A stretch of 29,913 nt of DNA from Lachnospiraceae bacterium (GCA_900771195.1 CAAGMZ010000017.1:1-29913); one strand, 5' to 3'. Shown: positions 21,771-29,913, counted from the stretch's first letter. Notes: generated by a model not told the origin, from the sequence alone. Numbers and translations: made by a program.

Positions 21771-23762
21771 ATGAAGAATTCTAACAAGTATATAAGACAG
21801 TATTTTTTGCCGCCGGTGTGCGAGTATGACTGGGTTAAAAAGGATTACATAGATAAGCCTCCGATTTGGTGCTCGGTTGACCTGCGTGACGGCAATCAGG
21901 CACTTATTGAGCCCATGAGCCTTGAGGAGAAAATCGAATTTTTCAGAATGCTTGTAGATATAGGATTTAAGGAGATAGAGGTGGGCTTTCCTGCTGCGTC
22001 TGAGACTGAGTATGCATTTATGAGAGCACTTATCGAGAGGGATATGATTCCGGATGATGTGACCGTTCAGGTTCTTACGCAGGCAAGAGAGCATATTATT
22101 AGAAAGACATTTGAGGCCGTGAAGGGAGCTCCGCATGCGGTTATCCATCTTTACAATTCAACGTCGGTTGCACAGCGTGAGCAGGTATTTAAGAAAGACA
22201 AAGCGCAGATTATGAAGCTGGCTGTTGACGGGGCAAAGCTTCTGAAAAAGCTCGCTTCTGAGACGGATGGCAATTTTTCCTTTGAGTACAGCCCTGAGAG
22301 CTTCCATGGCACAGAGGTTGAATATGCAGTTGATGTATGCAATGCAGTTCTTGATGTGTGGAAGCCTGCTTCGGATAATAAGGCAATCATCAATATTCCT
22401 GCCACTGTTGAGACGGCAATGCCGCATGTTTTTGCCACACAGATTGAATATGTGAGCAAGAATCTGAAATACAGAGATAATGTGGTTCTGAGCCTTCACC
22501 CTCACAATGACCGAGGAAGCGGAGTAAGTGATGCGGAGCTTGGTCTCCTTGCCGGCGCTGACAGGATTGAAGGAACACTTTTCGGAAATGGCGAGAGAAC
22601 AGGTAATGTTGATATTGTCACGCTTGCCATGAATATGTATTCGCACGGAATTGACCCGGGACTTGAGTTCTCCAATATGCCGCAGATACGTGAGACCTAT
22701 GAGCGTCTTACAAGAATGCATGTATACGAGCGCCAGCCTTATGCCGGTGACCTTGTGTTCTCAGCGTTTTCGGGTTCTCATCAGGATGCCATTGCCAAGG
22801 GAATGGCATACCGTGAGGAAAAGAAATGCAAGGAGTGGACGGTTCCGTATCTTCCCATTGACCCCGTGGATGTGGGCAGAACATATGATGCTGACGTCAT
22901 AAGAATCAACAGTCAGTCAGGTAAGGGCGGAGTAAGCTATATTCTCAAGCAGAATTTCAGCATTGCTCTTCCTGAGAAAATGCGTGAAGAGGTGGGTTAC
23001 GCTGTTAAGCAGGTTTCCGATGAAGAACATAAGGAGCTTTCTCCCCAGTGGGTATATGAGATATTTGAAAATAATTACATTGAGAATATGCCGTATTTTC
23101 AGATTTCAGAGTGTCATTTTAAACAGAGTGACGGTATTATGGCAGAGGCTACCATATGCAGCGGCGAGAAAAAAACTATTGTGGATGCCAACGGTAACGG
23201 ACGTCTTGATGCAGTCAGCAACATCATAAAGCAGTATTTTAATGTGAGCTATGAACTTTCGGTATATGAGGAGCACGCTCTTTCACATGGTTCATCATCC
23301 AAGGCGATGGCCTATGTGGGAATCACCTGTGGTGGCAAGATGTATTGGGGAGCGGGAATTGATGAAGATATCATTAAGGCTTCAATTCATGCCCTTACGG
23401 TAGCCGTCAACAAGCTTCCTGAGATTGCCAAGGACGACAGCAATAAGGACGACCGCCTTGTCAGCATGATTAATTTTATACAGAATAATTATCAGTATGT
23501 AACGCTGGAGACGATGGCTGCCCAGTTCCACCTTTCAGAGCCGTATATCTCTAAATTTATCAAAGATAAGTCGGGAAAGACATTTGGTGAGCATGTGTCG
23601 GGCGTTCGTATGAAGAAGGCCAAGGTTCTTCTTAAGAACGGAAATATGACTGTTGAAAATATTGCTGAGGCTGTGGGGTATCAGAATGTTGAGCATTTTA
23701 ACAGACAGTTTAAGAAGATGTTTAATATGACTCCGGTACAGTACAGAAATTCGTGCAGGTAA
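21771..23762 (+). CDS. leuA: 2-isopropylmalate synthase fused to an AraC-type DNA-binding domain
   Basis: A 663-residue protein. Residues 1 to about 550 are a complete LeuA of the longer (LeuA2) type, which condenses acetyl-CoA with 2-oxoisovalerate in the first committed step of leucine synthesis. VDLRDGNQ (36-43) gives the metal-binding Asp and catalytic Arg39, VGFPAAS the substrate loop, HPHNDRG (243-249) the metal-binding histidines, and GNGERTGN the conserved C-terminal barrel motif. About 420-550 is the LeuA allosteric domain that binds leucine in relatives. From about 561 the frame continues without a break into an AraC/XylS double helix-turn-helix (INFIQNNYQYVTLETMAAQF, LSEPYISKFI, then VENIAEAVGYQNVEHFNRQF and TPVQYRNSCR). 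Start at 21771 with GAGG 8 bases upstream. The fusion is unusual: an enzyme that senses leucine also carries a DNA-binding domain, suggesting direct transcriptional control. Enzyme and domain identities are confident; the regulatory role is inference. Confidence 0.93.
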   Translation: MKNSNKYIRQYFLPPVCEYDWVKKDYIDKPPIWCSVDLRDGNQALIEPMSLEEKIEFFRMLVDIGFKEIEVGFPAASETEYAFMRALIERDMIPDDVTVQVLTQAREHIIRKTFEAVKGAPHAVIHLYNSTSVAQREQVFKKDKAQIMKLAVDGAKLLKKLASETDGNFSFEYSPESFHGTEVEYAVDVCNAVLDVWKPASDNKAIINIPATVETAMPHVFATQIEYVSKNLKYRDNVVLSLHPHNDRGSGVSDAELGLLAGADRIEGTLFGNGERTGNVDIVTLAMNMYSHGIDPGLEFSNMPQIRETYERLTRMHVYERQPYAGDLVFSAFSGSHQDAIAKGMAYREEKKCKEWTVPYLPIDPVDVGRTYDADVIRINSQSGKGGVSYILKQNFSIALPEKMREEVGYAVKQVSDEEHKELSPQWVYEIFENNYIENMPYFQISECHFKQSDGIMAEATICSGEKKTIVDANGNGRLDAVSNIIKQYFNVSYELSVYEEHALSHGSSSKAMAYVGITCGGKMYWGAGIDEDIIKASIHALTVAVNKLPEIAKDDSNKDDRLVSMINFIQNNYQYVTLETMAAQFHLSEPYISKFIKDKSGKTFGEHVSGVRMKKAKVLLKNGNMTVENIAEAVGYQNVEHFNRQFKKMFNMTPVQYRNSCR

Positions 23763-23794
23763 TCATATCGCAGAATCATCAGGGGTAATATGAT

Positions 23795-24421
23795 ATGAAA
23801 TCACAGTTTGAATGGGACAGAATGATGTCGCAGAAACTGTATTCTCCATATAAAGTCGGGGGCGACTCATGGGGAAAGGTACATGCGGCACAGAAAAATT
23901 TCAATGAATCTGAATTCTGGCATGACAGGACTGCTTTGGAGGAACTGAAAAAGTGCTTTGGAAAAGCTCCTGAAGATATGGTTCTAACGCCTCCGGTGTA
24001 CTTTGACCATGGTGACAGGACTTATTTCGGAGAGCATTTTTATGCTAACACGGGGTTGACAATTTTAGATGAGAACAAAGTTGTTTTCGGCAATAATGTA
24101 TTTCTTGCTCCGCATGTCAGCATATATACGGCGGGACATCCCATAGATGCGGAAGTCAGAAATACGGAAGCGGAATATGCAAAGCCTGTTACAATAGGGT
24201 CTGATGTGTGGATTGGTGGGAATACCGTTATAAATCCGGGCGTGACAATAGGTTCTGACGTGGTAATTGGCTCAGGTTCCGTTGTGACAAAGGACATACC
24301 TGATCATGTTGTCGCAGCCGGAAATCCGTGCAGGGTGATAAGAGAGATTACGGTAGAAGACAAAGAATATTGGCAGGCCTTATACCGGGAATACATCAGG
24401 GAAAGCGGACAGCAGGAGTAA
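23795..24421 (+). CDS. Sugar O-acetyltransferase (maltose/galactoside acetyltransferase type)
   Basis: A 208-residue left-handed beta-helix acetyltransferase of the Maa/LacA/NodL group, which moves acetyl from acetyl-CoA to a sugar hydroxyl. Landmarks are the N-terminal helical cap, PVYFDHGDRTYFGEHFYANT, IYTAGHPIDAEVR (catalytic His) and the hexapeptide stretch KPVTIGSDVWIGGNTVINPG, then VTIGSDVVIGSGSVVTKDIP and the end motif AAGNPCRVIREI. Length is typical. AGGGG lies 9 bases upstream of the ATG. It starts 32 bases after leuA and may be co-transcribed, although no metabolic link is evident. A terminator follows. The acceptor sugar cannot be read from the sequence. Confidence 0.92.
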   Translation: MKSQFEWDRMMSQKLYSPYKVGGDSWGKVHAAQKNFNESEFWHDRTALEELKKCFGKAPEDMVLTPPVYFDHGDRTYFGEHFYANTGLTILDENKVVFGNNVFLAPHVSIYTAGHPIDAEVRNTEAEYAKPVTIGSDVWIGGNTVINPGVTIGSDVVIGSGSVVTKDIPDHVVAAGNPCRVIREITVEDKEYWQALYREYIRESGQQE

Positions 24422-24457
24422 TCTTGCTGTATTGTTTTTGCCGAGATGAAAGAAAAG

Positions 24458-24500
24458 GTAAGATAAATTCTGCTTTGGGCAGATGCTATCTTACTTTTTT
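24458..24500 (+). terminator. Terminator after the acetyltransferase gene
   Basis: GTAAGATA (24458-24465) pairs with TATCTTAC (24487-24494), with inner arms CTGC / GCAG (24470-24473, 24479-24482), followed by six T. Confidence 0.8.
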
Positions 24501-24537
24501 ATTGCATATATCTGATGAAAATAGTGTGGGCAAAGTA

Positions 24538-24565
24538 TTGACTTTTCAATTATATATGATATAGT
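24538..24565 (+). promoter_or_regulatory. Promoter of the marR-ABC exporter operon
   Basis: TTGACT (24538-24543) and TATAGT (24560-24565) are 16 bases apart, with TG one base before the -10 (extended -10). Transcription is predicted near 24572. Confidence 0.7.
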
Positions 24566-24581
24566 TGTATAGCGAACAGTT

Positions 24582-24599
24582 TTATATAGAACTATATAA
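24582..24599. promoter_or_regulatory. Putative MarR operator
   Basis: TTATATAGAACTATATAA is a perfect inverted repeat (8-base arms, AA spacer) lying between the promoter and the ribosome binding site. MarR proteins bind AT-rich palindromes of this size near their own promoters, so autorepression is likely. A partial copy (ATATAGTT) overlaps the -10. Confidence 0.55.
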
Positions 24600-24610
24600 G
24601 AGGTGATAAA

Positions 24611-25087
24611 TTGGGTACGACAGATAGTGAACCGAAATCGTTGTGTCTTGCTTTCAAGCGCATGGACAATGTGCTTATGCGTTTTGTGCGCGCAAGGATG
24701 GCTGAGGCGGGATTTGATGAGGTTACCGTGATGCATGGATGGATACTTGGCTTTCTTTTCAGAAATAAGGACAGGGCCGTATACCAGAAGGATATCGAGG
24801 AAGAATTTTCCATTGCAAAATCCACAGTTACCAATATTCTTAAATGCATGGAGAAAAAGGGGTACGTTACAAGGGTGCCGGATGAGCACGATGCCAGACT
24901 TAAGAGACTTGAACTCACTGCACGTGGCGAGAATATTCACAAGAAGGCAATTCATCATATTGATGAGATACATGCCAGAATAGAAACAGATATATCGGAC
25001 GAAGAGAGACAGTGTTTCTGGCAGATTTTATTTAAAATAAAAAATAATATGAACAACATAGAGAAAGGAATGAAAGTCGATGATTAA
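24611..25087 (+). CDS. MarR-family transcriptional regulator
   Basis: A 158-residue winged-helix regulator. The DNA-binding helices are KDIEEEFSIAKSTVTNILKC, then MEKKGYVTRV, and the wing is DEHDARLKRLELTARG, all typical of MarR. It starts at TTG (24611), with AGAGGTGA about 6 bases upstream; the next ATG is 17 codons in and lacks a site. The 3' end overlaps the first transporter gene by 8 bases. MarR proteins next to ABC exporters usually repress them and release on binding a toxic compound, and here the palindrome at 24582-24599 is a good site for that. The ligand is unknown. Confidence 0.92.
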   Translation: MGTTDSEPKSLCLAFKRMDNVLMRFVRARMAEAGFDEVTVMHGWILGFLFRNKDRAVYQKDIEEEFSIAKSTVTNILKCMEKKGYVTRVPDEHDARLKRLELTARGENIHKKAIHHIDEIHARIETDISDEERQCFWQILFKIKNNMNNIEKGMKVDD

Positions 25088-26849
25088 GACACTGGCTAAA
25101 TACATAAAAGAATACAGGAAATCATCAATAGCCACGCCTATATTCATGATAATGGAGGTTGTCATGGAGATGCTGATTCCGTTTTTCATGGCTTCGCTTG
25201 TGGATGACGGAATTAATAAGGGTGATGTGAAGCATGTAGTCATCGTTGGCCTGCTTATGCTTGTTGCCGCAGCCGTAGGGCTGTTGATGGGAGTTTTGGG
25301 TGCAAAATACGGTGCCAAGGCGTCAACCGGTTTTGCCAAGAATCTCAGAAAAGGAATGTATGACAATATCCAGACATTTTCTTTTTCCAATATTGATAAG
25401 TTCAGTACGGCGGGACTTGTGACAAGACTTACAACTGATGTCACCAATGTCCAGAATGCATATCAGATGCTTTTACGTATGTGTATGAGAGCACCGGCGT
25501 CACTTATATGCGCAATGGCAATGTCATTTTACTTCAGCAGAAAAATAGCACTTATATATCTGGCGGCAGTCATAGTCCTTGGAGGAATACTTGCCCTTAT
25601 CATAAGCAGGGCAAATAAATACTTTAAGGTTGCATTTCCAAAGTATGATGAGCTTAACGCAAGCGTTCAGGAAAATGTATCAGGAATAAGGGTTGTTAAG
25701 GCTTATGTGAGGGAGGATTACGAGGAAAGCAAATTCAAAAAGGCAAGCAGAAAGATATATGATCTTTTCCTGAAAGCTGAAAAGACCGTTGCATTCAATA
25801 ACCCTGCAATGCAATTTACAGTATATGGCTGCACTCTTCTCATAAGCTGGGTAGGAGCCAGAATGATAGTGGATTCAGGAGAGACGGCTCTTACAAGAGG
25901 CGATCTTACAAGTCTTCTTGCATACTGCATGAACATACTTATGAGCCTTATGATGCTGTCGATGATTTTTGTCATGATGTCCATGAGTACGGCAAGTGTG
26001 GAACGTATAGCACAGGTGCTCAATGAAAAGCCGGATATTGTTAATCCCGAGAATCCGGTATATGAGGTTAAGGACGGAAGCATAGATTTTGACCATGTTA
26101 ATTTTGCATACAAGAGCAACGGAAGCGATTATGTGCTGACGGATATCAATCTCCACATAAAACAGGGAGAGACAATCGGAATAATCGGAGGAACGGGAAG
26201 CTCCAAGTCCAGTCTTGTAAATCTTATAAGCAGGCTTTACGATGTGTCCGAAGGAAGCGTTAAAGTAGGCGACAGAGATGTGCGCGAATACGATCTTGAA
26301 ACACTTCGTAATGAAGTCAGTGTTGTTTTACAGAAAAATGTGCTTTTTTCAGGAACGATAATGGATAATCTGAGATGGGGCGACCAAAACGCTACTGAAG
26401 AAGAGTGCAAAAGGGCATGCAGGCTTGCCTGTGCCGATGAGTTTATAGACAGGTTTCCCGACGGATATAACACAAGAGTTGAGCAGGGCGGAAATAACCT
26501 GTCGGGAGGGCAGAAGCAGAGGCTGTGTATTGCAAGGGCGCTGCTTAAGAAGCCTAAGATTATTATTTTTGATGACAGCACCAGTGCAGTTGATACAGGA
26601 ACCGATGCCAAAATCAGGAAGGCTCTTGCCACGGAAATTCCCGATACAACCAAGATTATTATTGCACAGCGTGTATCCAGCGTCCAGAACGCAGACAGGA
26701 TTATCGTTATGGAGAACGGACATATTAACGGAATAGGAACACATGACGAACTGCTTGCCAATAATGATATTTACCGCGATGTATATCAGTCACAGACTGA
26801 GGGAAGCGGAGATTTCGACGAGAATAAATCGGAAGGAGGCGACTGCTGA
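25080..26849 (+). CDS. ABC exporter half-transporter, degenerate-site subunit
   Basis: A 589-residue type IV ABC half-transporter: about six membrane helices (1 to about 310) and a C-terminal ATPase. Its ATPase departs from consensus at three catalytic points. Walker A is GGTGSSKSS (370-378) with Ser in place of the second-last Gly; the base after Walker B is Asp499 instead of Glu (IFDDSTSAVD); and the H-loop His is Gln530 (IIAQRVSS). The signature LSGGQKQR is normal. This is the pattern of the non-catalytic subunit of heterodimeric exporters such as BmrCD, LmrCD and TM287/288. The start overlaps marR by 8 bases; the stop overlaps the partner's start (TGATG). Likely role: multidrug or lipid/peptide export. 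Confidence 0.93.
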   Translation: MIKTLAKYIKEYRKSSIATPIFMIMEVVMEMLIPFFMASLVDDGINKGDVKHVVIVGLLMLVAAAVGLLMGVLGAKYGAKASTGFAKNLRKGMYDNIQTFSFSNIDKFSTAGLVTRLTTDVTNVQNAYQMLLRMCMRAPASLICAMAMSFYFSRKIALIYLAAVIVLGGILALIISRANKYFKVAFPKYDELNASVQENVSGIRVVKAYVREDYEESKFKKASRKIYDLFLKAEKTVAFNNPAMQFTVYGCTLLISWVGARMIVDSGETALTRGDLTSLLAYCMNILMSLMMLSMIFVMMSMSTASVERIAQVLNEKPDIVNPENPVYEVKDGSIDFDHVNFAYKSNGSDYVLTDINLHIKQGETIGIIGGTGSSKSSLVNLISRLYDVSEGSVKVGDRDVREYDLETLRNEVSVVLQKNVLFSGTIMDNLRWGDQNATEEECKRACRLACADEFIDRFPDGYNTRVEQGGNNLSGGQKQRLCIARALLKKPKIIIFDDSTSAVDTGTDAKIRKALATEIPDTTKIIIAQRVSSVQNADRIIVMENGHINGIGTHDELLANNDIYRDVYQSQTEGSGDFDENKSEGGDC

Positions 26850-28750
26850 TGCCGGCACCAGGACCCAGACCAAGAGGAATGAAAAGTACGGTAGAAAACC
26901 CGGGAAAAGTTTTTATGCGCATAATGAAATACATGCTTAAGAAATACCTCTGGGCATATATAGCAGTAATATTGTGCATAGTGATAAGCGTTGTTGCCAA
27001 CCTTAAGGGAACAATGTTCATTAAAACTCTGATAGATGATTTTATAACTCCGTTACTTAAACAGAGTACGCCCGATTATTCCATGCTGCTTAAGGAAATA
27101 GGCATGATGGCGGTATTTTACTCTGTGGGAGCAATTGCAAGCTTTGTTAATGTGTGGATTATGGCATATGTGACGCAGGGAATCATGATGAACCTCCGTG
27201 ATGATATGTTTTCTCACATGGAGTCACTGCCGATAAAGTATTTTGACACTCATTCACACGGCGACATAATGTCAATGTATACCAACGATGTGGATACGCT
27301 GAGGCAGATGATAAGCCAGAGTATTCCTCAGTTCATAAACAGTGCGATTTCAATTGTCGGTATTATTGTCAGCATGATTATACTCAGTGTGCCGCTTACT
27401 GTGATAGCGATAGTTATGGTAGGAATAATGCTTTTGGTAACCAAGAAAGTATCATCATTAAGCGGTAAGAACTTTGTGGCCCAGCAGCGTAATCTGGGCG
27501 CTGTAAACGGCTATATTGAGGAAATGATGGAGGGGCAGAAAGTAGTTAAGGTATTCTGCCACGAAGAGGAATGCCGGAAAGATTTTGACAGTCTCAATGA
27601 AAAACTTTGTGAAAGCTCATACAAGGCTAATACCTATGCCAATGTGGTGGGACCCATAAACGCACAGCTCGGAAACTTAAACTATGTCATTATAGCAATA
27701 ATAGGAAGTGTCCTTGCAATCAATGGTTTTGGCGGATTGACGCTTGGTACGATTGTAAGCTTCCTTACATATGCCAAAAATCTCAATATGCCCATTAACC
27801 AGGTGAGCATGCAGATGAACAGCATAGTAATGGCGCTTGCCGGAGGAGACAGAATATTTAAGCTTCTTGACGAGGTTCCGGAGGCTGATGAAGGATATGT
27901 GACTCTTGTAAATGCTGTCAAAGAAGGCGACGAGATAAAAGAAACAGACCAGAGAACAGGTTTGTGGGCATGGAAGCATTTTCATAAGGATACCGGAAAT
28001 ACTGATTATGTTGAACTGACCGGAGATGTGGTATTCGATGATGTGGATTTTGGATATAACAGCGATAAGATGGTGCTTCACAATATTGACCTTTTCGCAA
28101 CACCGGGTCAGAAGATTGCCTTTGTAGGTTCTACAGGAGCAGGTAAAACCACCATTACCAATCTGATTAACAGGTTTTATGATATTCAGGACGGTAAGAT
28201 TCGTTATGACGGAATCAATATCAATAAGATTAAAAAAGCGGACCTTAGGCATTCTCTCGGAATAGTGCTTCAGGATACTCATCTATTTACCGGAACGGTG
28301 ATGGATAATATCAGGTACGGAAAGCTTGATGCATCGGATGAGGAAGTTTATGCTGCGGCAAAGCTTGCCAATGCTGATGGGTTCATTAAGCGTCTTCCCG
28401 ACGGATATAATACCATGCTTACGGGAGACGGCGCCAACTTAAGTCAGGGTCAGAGACAGCTCCTTGCAATAGCCAGAGCTGCCATCGCAGATCCTCCCGT
28501 ACTTATCCTTGATGAGGCGACAAGCTCAATCGATACAAGAACGGAGCGCATTGTCCAGAGCGGAATGGATAAGCTTATGAAGGGCAGGACAACTTTTGTC
28601 ATCGCCCACAGGCTTTCAACAGTCAGAAACAGCGACTGCATCATAGTGCTTGAACAGGGCCGCATAATTGAGCGCGGAACCCATGACCAGCTTATTGAAC
28701 AGAAAGGAAGATATTACCAGCTTTATACGGGAAACAGCATTAACGCCTGA
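26849..28750 (+). CDS. ABC exporter half-transporter, catalytic subunit
   Basis: A 633-residue partner of the preceding half-transporter. It has a basic, Pro-rich N-terminus (PAPGPRPRGMKSTVENPGK), about six membrane helices to about residue 340, and an ATPase with intact Walker A GSTGAGKT (427-434), Walker B Glu (ILDEATSSID; D555-E556) and H-loop His587. Its signature motif is LSQGQ instead of LSGGQ. In the heterodimer, this subunit's Walker motifs pair with the partner's canonical LSGGQ to form the working site, while the partner's weak Walker motifs pair with LSQGQ, giving a degenerate site. An insert of about 35 residues precedes the ATPase (NAVKEGDEIKETDQRTGLW). The substrate is not predictable from sequence. 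Confidence 0.93.
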   Translation: MPAPGPRPRGMKSTVENPGKVFMRIMKYMLKKYLWAYIAVILCIVISVVANLKGTMFIKTLIDDFITPLLKQSTPDYSMLLKEIGMMAVFYSVGAIASFVNVWIMAYVTQGIMMNLRDDMFSHMESLPIKYFDTHSHGDIMSMYTNDVDTLRQMISQSIPQFINSAISIVGIIVSMIILSVPLTVIAIVMVGIMLLVTKKVSSLSGKNFVAQQRNLGAVNGYIEEMMEGQKVVKVFCHEEECRKDFDSLNEKLCESSYKANTYANVVGPINAQLGNLNYVIIAIIGSVLAINGFGGLTLGTIVSFLTYAKNLNMPINQVSMQMNSIVMALAGGDRIFKLLDEVPEADEGYVTLVNAVKEGDEIKETDQRTGLWAWKHFHKDTGNTDYVELTGDVVFDDVDFGYNSDKMVLHNIDLFATPGQKIAFVGSTGAGKTTITNLINRFYDIQDGKIRYDGININKIKKADLRHSLGIVLQDTHLFTGTVMDNIRYGKLDASDEEVYAAAKLANADGFIKRLPDGYNTMLTGDGANLSQGQRQLLAIARAAIADPPVLILDEATSSIDTRTERIVQSGMDKLMKGRTTFVIAHRLSTVRNSDCIIVLEQGRIIERGTHDQLIEQKGRYYQLYTGNSINA

Positions 28751-28772
28751 TTGTATTTTTTGCAAAAAATGT

Positions 28773-28801
28773 TTGCTTTTTCCCATGCAGTGTGCTACCA
28801 T
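28773..28801 (+). promoter_or_regulatory. Promoter of tRNA-Asn
   Basis: TTGCTT (28773-28778), 17 bases, then TACCAT (28796-28801) with TG one base before (extended -10). Transcription starts about 14 bases before the tRNA. A perfect palindrome ATTTTTTGCAAAAAAT (28755-28770) just upstream may end the exporter transcript. Confidence 0.55.
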
Positions 28802-28820
28802 ATGTGTTGTCAGTTAATAT

Positions 28821-28892
28821 TCCCTGATAGCTCAATGGTAGAGCACGCGGCTGTTAACCGCGGTGTTGTAGGTTCGAGCCCTACTCGGGGAG
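28821..28892 (+). tRNA. tRNA-Asn (anticodon GTT)
   Basis: The acceptor arms are TCCCTGA and TCGGGGA (one T-G pair), D arm AGCTCAATGGTAGAGC, anticodon loop CTGTTAA with GTT, T arm TGTAGGTTCGAGCCCTACT. The discriminator is G at 28892. The 3' CCA is not encoded. Confidence 0.96.
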
Positions 28893-28904
28893 CTGGTATT
28901 AAGT

Positions 28905-28935
28905 GGACACATTCAAATATGGATGTGTCCTTTTT
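28905..28935 (+). terminator. Terminator after tRNA-Asn
   Basis: GGACACAT (28905-28912) pairs with ATGTGTCC (28923-28930), followed by TTTTT. It lies 12 bases after the tRNA and 26 bases before the next ATG. Confidence 0.85.
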
Positions 28936-28960
28936 ACGTTTTACAGGAGGTTGAATTGAT

Positions 28961-29809
28961 ATGGAAATTAACTGCTTTGGTGACGGGCTGACGGAGGGCA
29001 CGGCCTGCGGATGCATGATGTCTTATACTCAGATGCTTGAAGGCTTTACGGGGCTTAAGGTGAATAATTACGGTATATCCGGTGAATCGAGTTTTACCGT
29101 CGGTTCAAGGATTGGCGCACTTCCTATAACGCTTCTTGCACCGATGGAGCTTGGTGGGAAATCGGGAATCAAAACACCTGTGGCGTTAGGGGATATTTTT
29201 AAGCAGCCGGTGGAGATACTAAAGAGTACGCATGCAGGAGGAGATGACCTTATCAATCCGGTGAAGATAGGCGGTGTGGAGGGAGTATTAAGCCGCTGCG
29301 ATAATATATTTTATTTTGAGCGGAAGGATGACGGCGAAGCCGTTGTTATACCGACCGGTACCAATGTCATTACAAGGCTTTCTCAGAAGGATTGTTCAGG
29401 AGATATCAACATATTCTGGGTGGGCACCAACGACCATGCTTCGACGGACAATGCAATAGCAGTTATCTCCAATCTTCATGCAATGATTGATTTTACGGGA
29501 AGCAGCAAATATATCGTTATCGGACTTACGGCGAAGAGCGTTCTGCCCCAGATAAAGGAAGTCAATGAGATGCTTGCGAAGGAATTTGGCGAACATTTTT
29601 ATGATTTCAGCGCTTATGTCCTTGGAATGCCTGTATCAAAGGAGAATAATCCTTTTTACGTGCAGGATGTAAATGATGTTGAAAATGGCGATATTCCCAC
29701 CGGTCTTATGAAAGCTCCGGGCATTGACCATATCCATGGAAATGAGAAATTTTATGCGCTTCTTGGAGCGGAAATTTACGGAAGATTGAAAGCACTGTCA
29801 TATATATAA
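28961..29809 (+). CDS. SGNH-fold protein lacking the usual catalytic Ser
   Basis: A 282-residue cytoplasmic protein (no signal peptide) with the block order of an SGNH/GDSL hydrolase: block I FGDGLTEG at 6-13, block II NYGISGES with its Gly, block III WVGTNDH (G155, N157, D158), and block V DHIHG (D256, H259). In active members block I reads GDSL, the Ser being the nucleophile; here the codon is GGG (Gly9). The protein also has an insert with repeated LGGKSG- and IGGVEG-like loops (about 60-125) before block III. It could be a binding protein or inactive paralogue, or it may use another nucleophile. AGGAGG lies 10 bases before the ATG. No promoter is seen between the tRNA terminator and the gene. 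Confidence 0.75.
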   Translation: MEINCFGDGLTEGTACGCMMSYTQMLEGFTGLKVNNYGISGESSFTVGSRIGALPITLLAPMELGGKSGIKTPVALGDIFKQPVEILKSTHAGGDDLINPVKIGGVEGVLSRCDNIFYFERKDDGEAVVIPTGTNVITRLSQKDCSGDINIFWVGTNDHASTDNAIAVISNLHAMIDFTGSSKYIVIGLTAKSVLPQIKEVNEMLAKEFGEHFYDFSAYVLGMPVSKENNPFYVQDVNDVENGDIPTGLMKAPGIDHIHGNEKFYALLGAEIYGRLKALSYI

Positions 29810-29820
29810 AATAAGTGTTT

Positions 29821-29850
29821 TTGAGAATATTTTAGGCTCTTCATTAGGAT
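29821..29850 (+). promoter_or_regulatory. Weak promoter-like sequence near the right edge
   Basis: TTGAGA (29821-29826) and TAGGAT (29845-29850) with an 18-base spacer. It would drive a gene beyond the window. The remaining bases to 29913 contain no open frame of note. Confidence 0.25.
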
Positions 29851-29913
29851 GTGTGGAATAGATAATAGGCCAAAAGCCGCATAATCATTGAAAAAGCATA
29901 TGTGTTCAGTTAT

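Noticed and set aside
28751..28954. 67-codon frame across tRNA-Asn
   Set aside because: It runs through the tRNA and its terminator and begins at a TTG without a ribosome binding site.

Overview
The window looks like chromosome from a Lachnospiraceae-type member of the Clostridia. The base composition is moderate (roughly low to mid 40s percent GC by eye), ribosome binding sites are strong AGGAGG types, and almost every gene has a clear Firmicutes counterpart: bifunctional Rel, HemZ, McsA-McsB-ClpC, RadA and MarR-linked heterodimeric ABC exporters. Nearly all genes lie on the + strand. The exceptions are a small XRE regulator and tRNA-Trp. I see no phage, insertion sequence or CRISPR array. 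The genus is not determined.

Layout. 1-420: a 5'-truncated remnant of a PD-(D/E)XK-like protein and a terminator shared by converging genes. 422-5277: XRE regulator (-), then rel, a metallo-beta-lactamase-fold hydrolase and hemZ. 5266-10117: a nucleotide-synthesis run (pyrE, two small membrane proteins, purE, purM, purN, purD) with its own extended -10 promoter, ending in a structured 3' region and a terminator. 10171-14050: a two-gene surface operon, a secreted N-acetylglucosaminidase ending in a dockerin-like module followed six bases later by a membrane-anchored protein with a cohesin-like module. 14076-18639: a protein quality-control operon (GntR-family regulator, mcsA, mcsB, clpC) in which the usual CtsR position is held by a GntR/YtrA-type protein. 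18722-21210: an unknown 137-aa protein, radA and a soluble chemoreceptor-like signalling protein.

21211-24421: a long inverted repeat, tRNA-Trp (-), a 32-aa micro-ORF, then leuA fused in frame to an AraC-type DNA-binding domain, and a hexapeptide acetyltransferase. 24458-28750: a terminator, then a MarR regulator with a palindromic putative operator and two overlapping half-transporter genes that form an asymmetric ABC exporter. 28773-29809: tRNA-Asn and an SGNH-like protein whose expected catalytic Ser is Gly. The last 104 bases hold only a weak promoter-like sequence.

The two most notable systems are the LeuA-AraC fusion, in which an allosteric leucine-pathway enzyme carries its own DNA-binding domain, and the adjacent dockerin-autolysin / cohesin-membrane-protein pair, which suggests a cellulosome-type interaction reused to hold a peptidoglycan hydrolase at the cell surface. 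Both assignments rest on motif reading alone and need profile searches and experiments to confirm.
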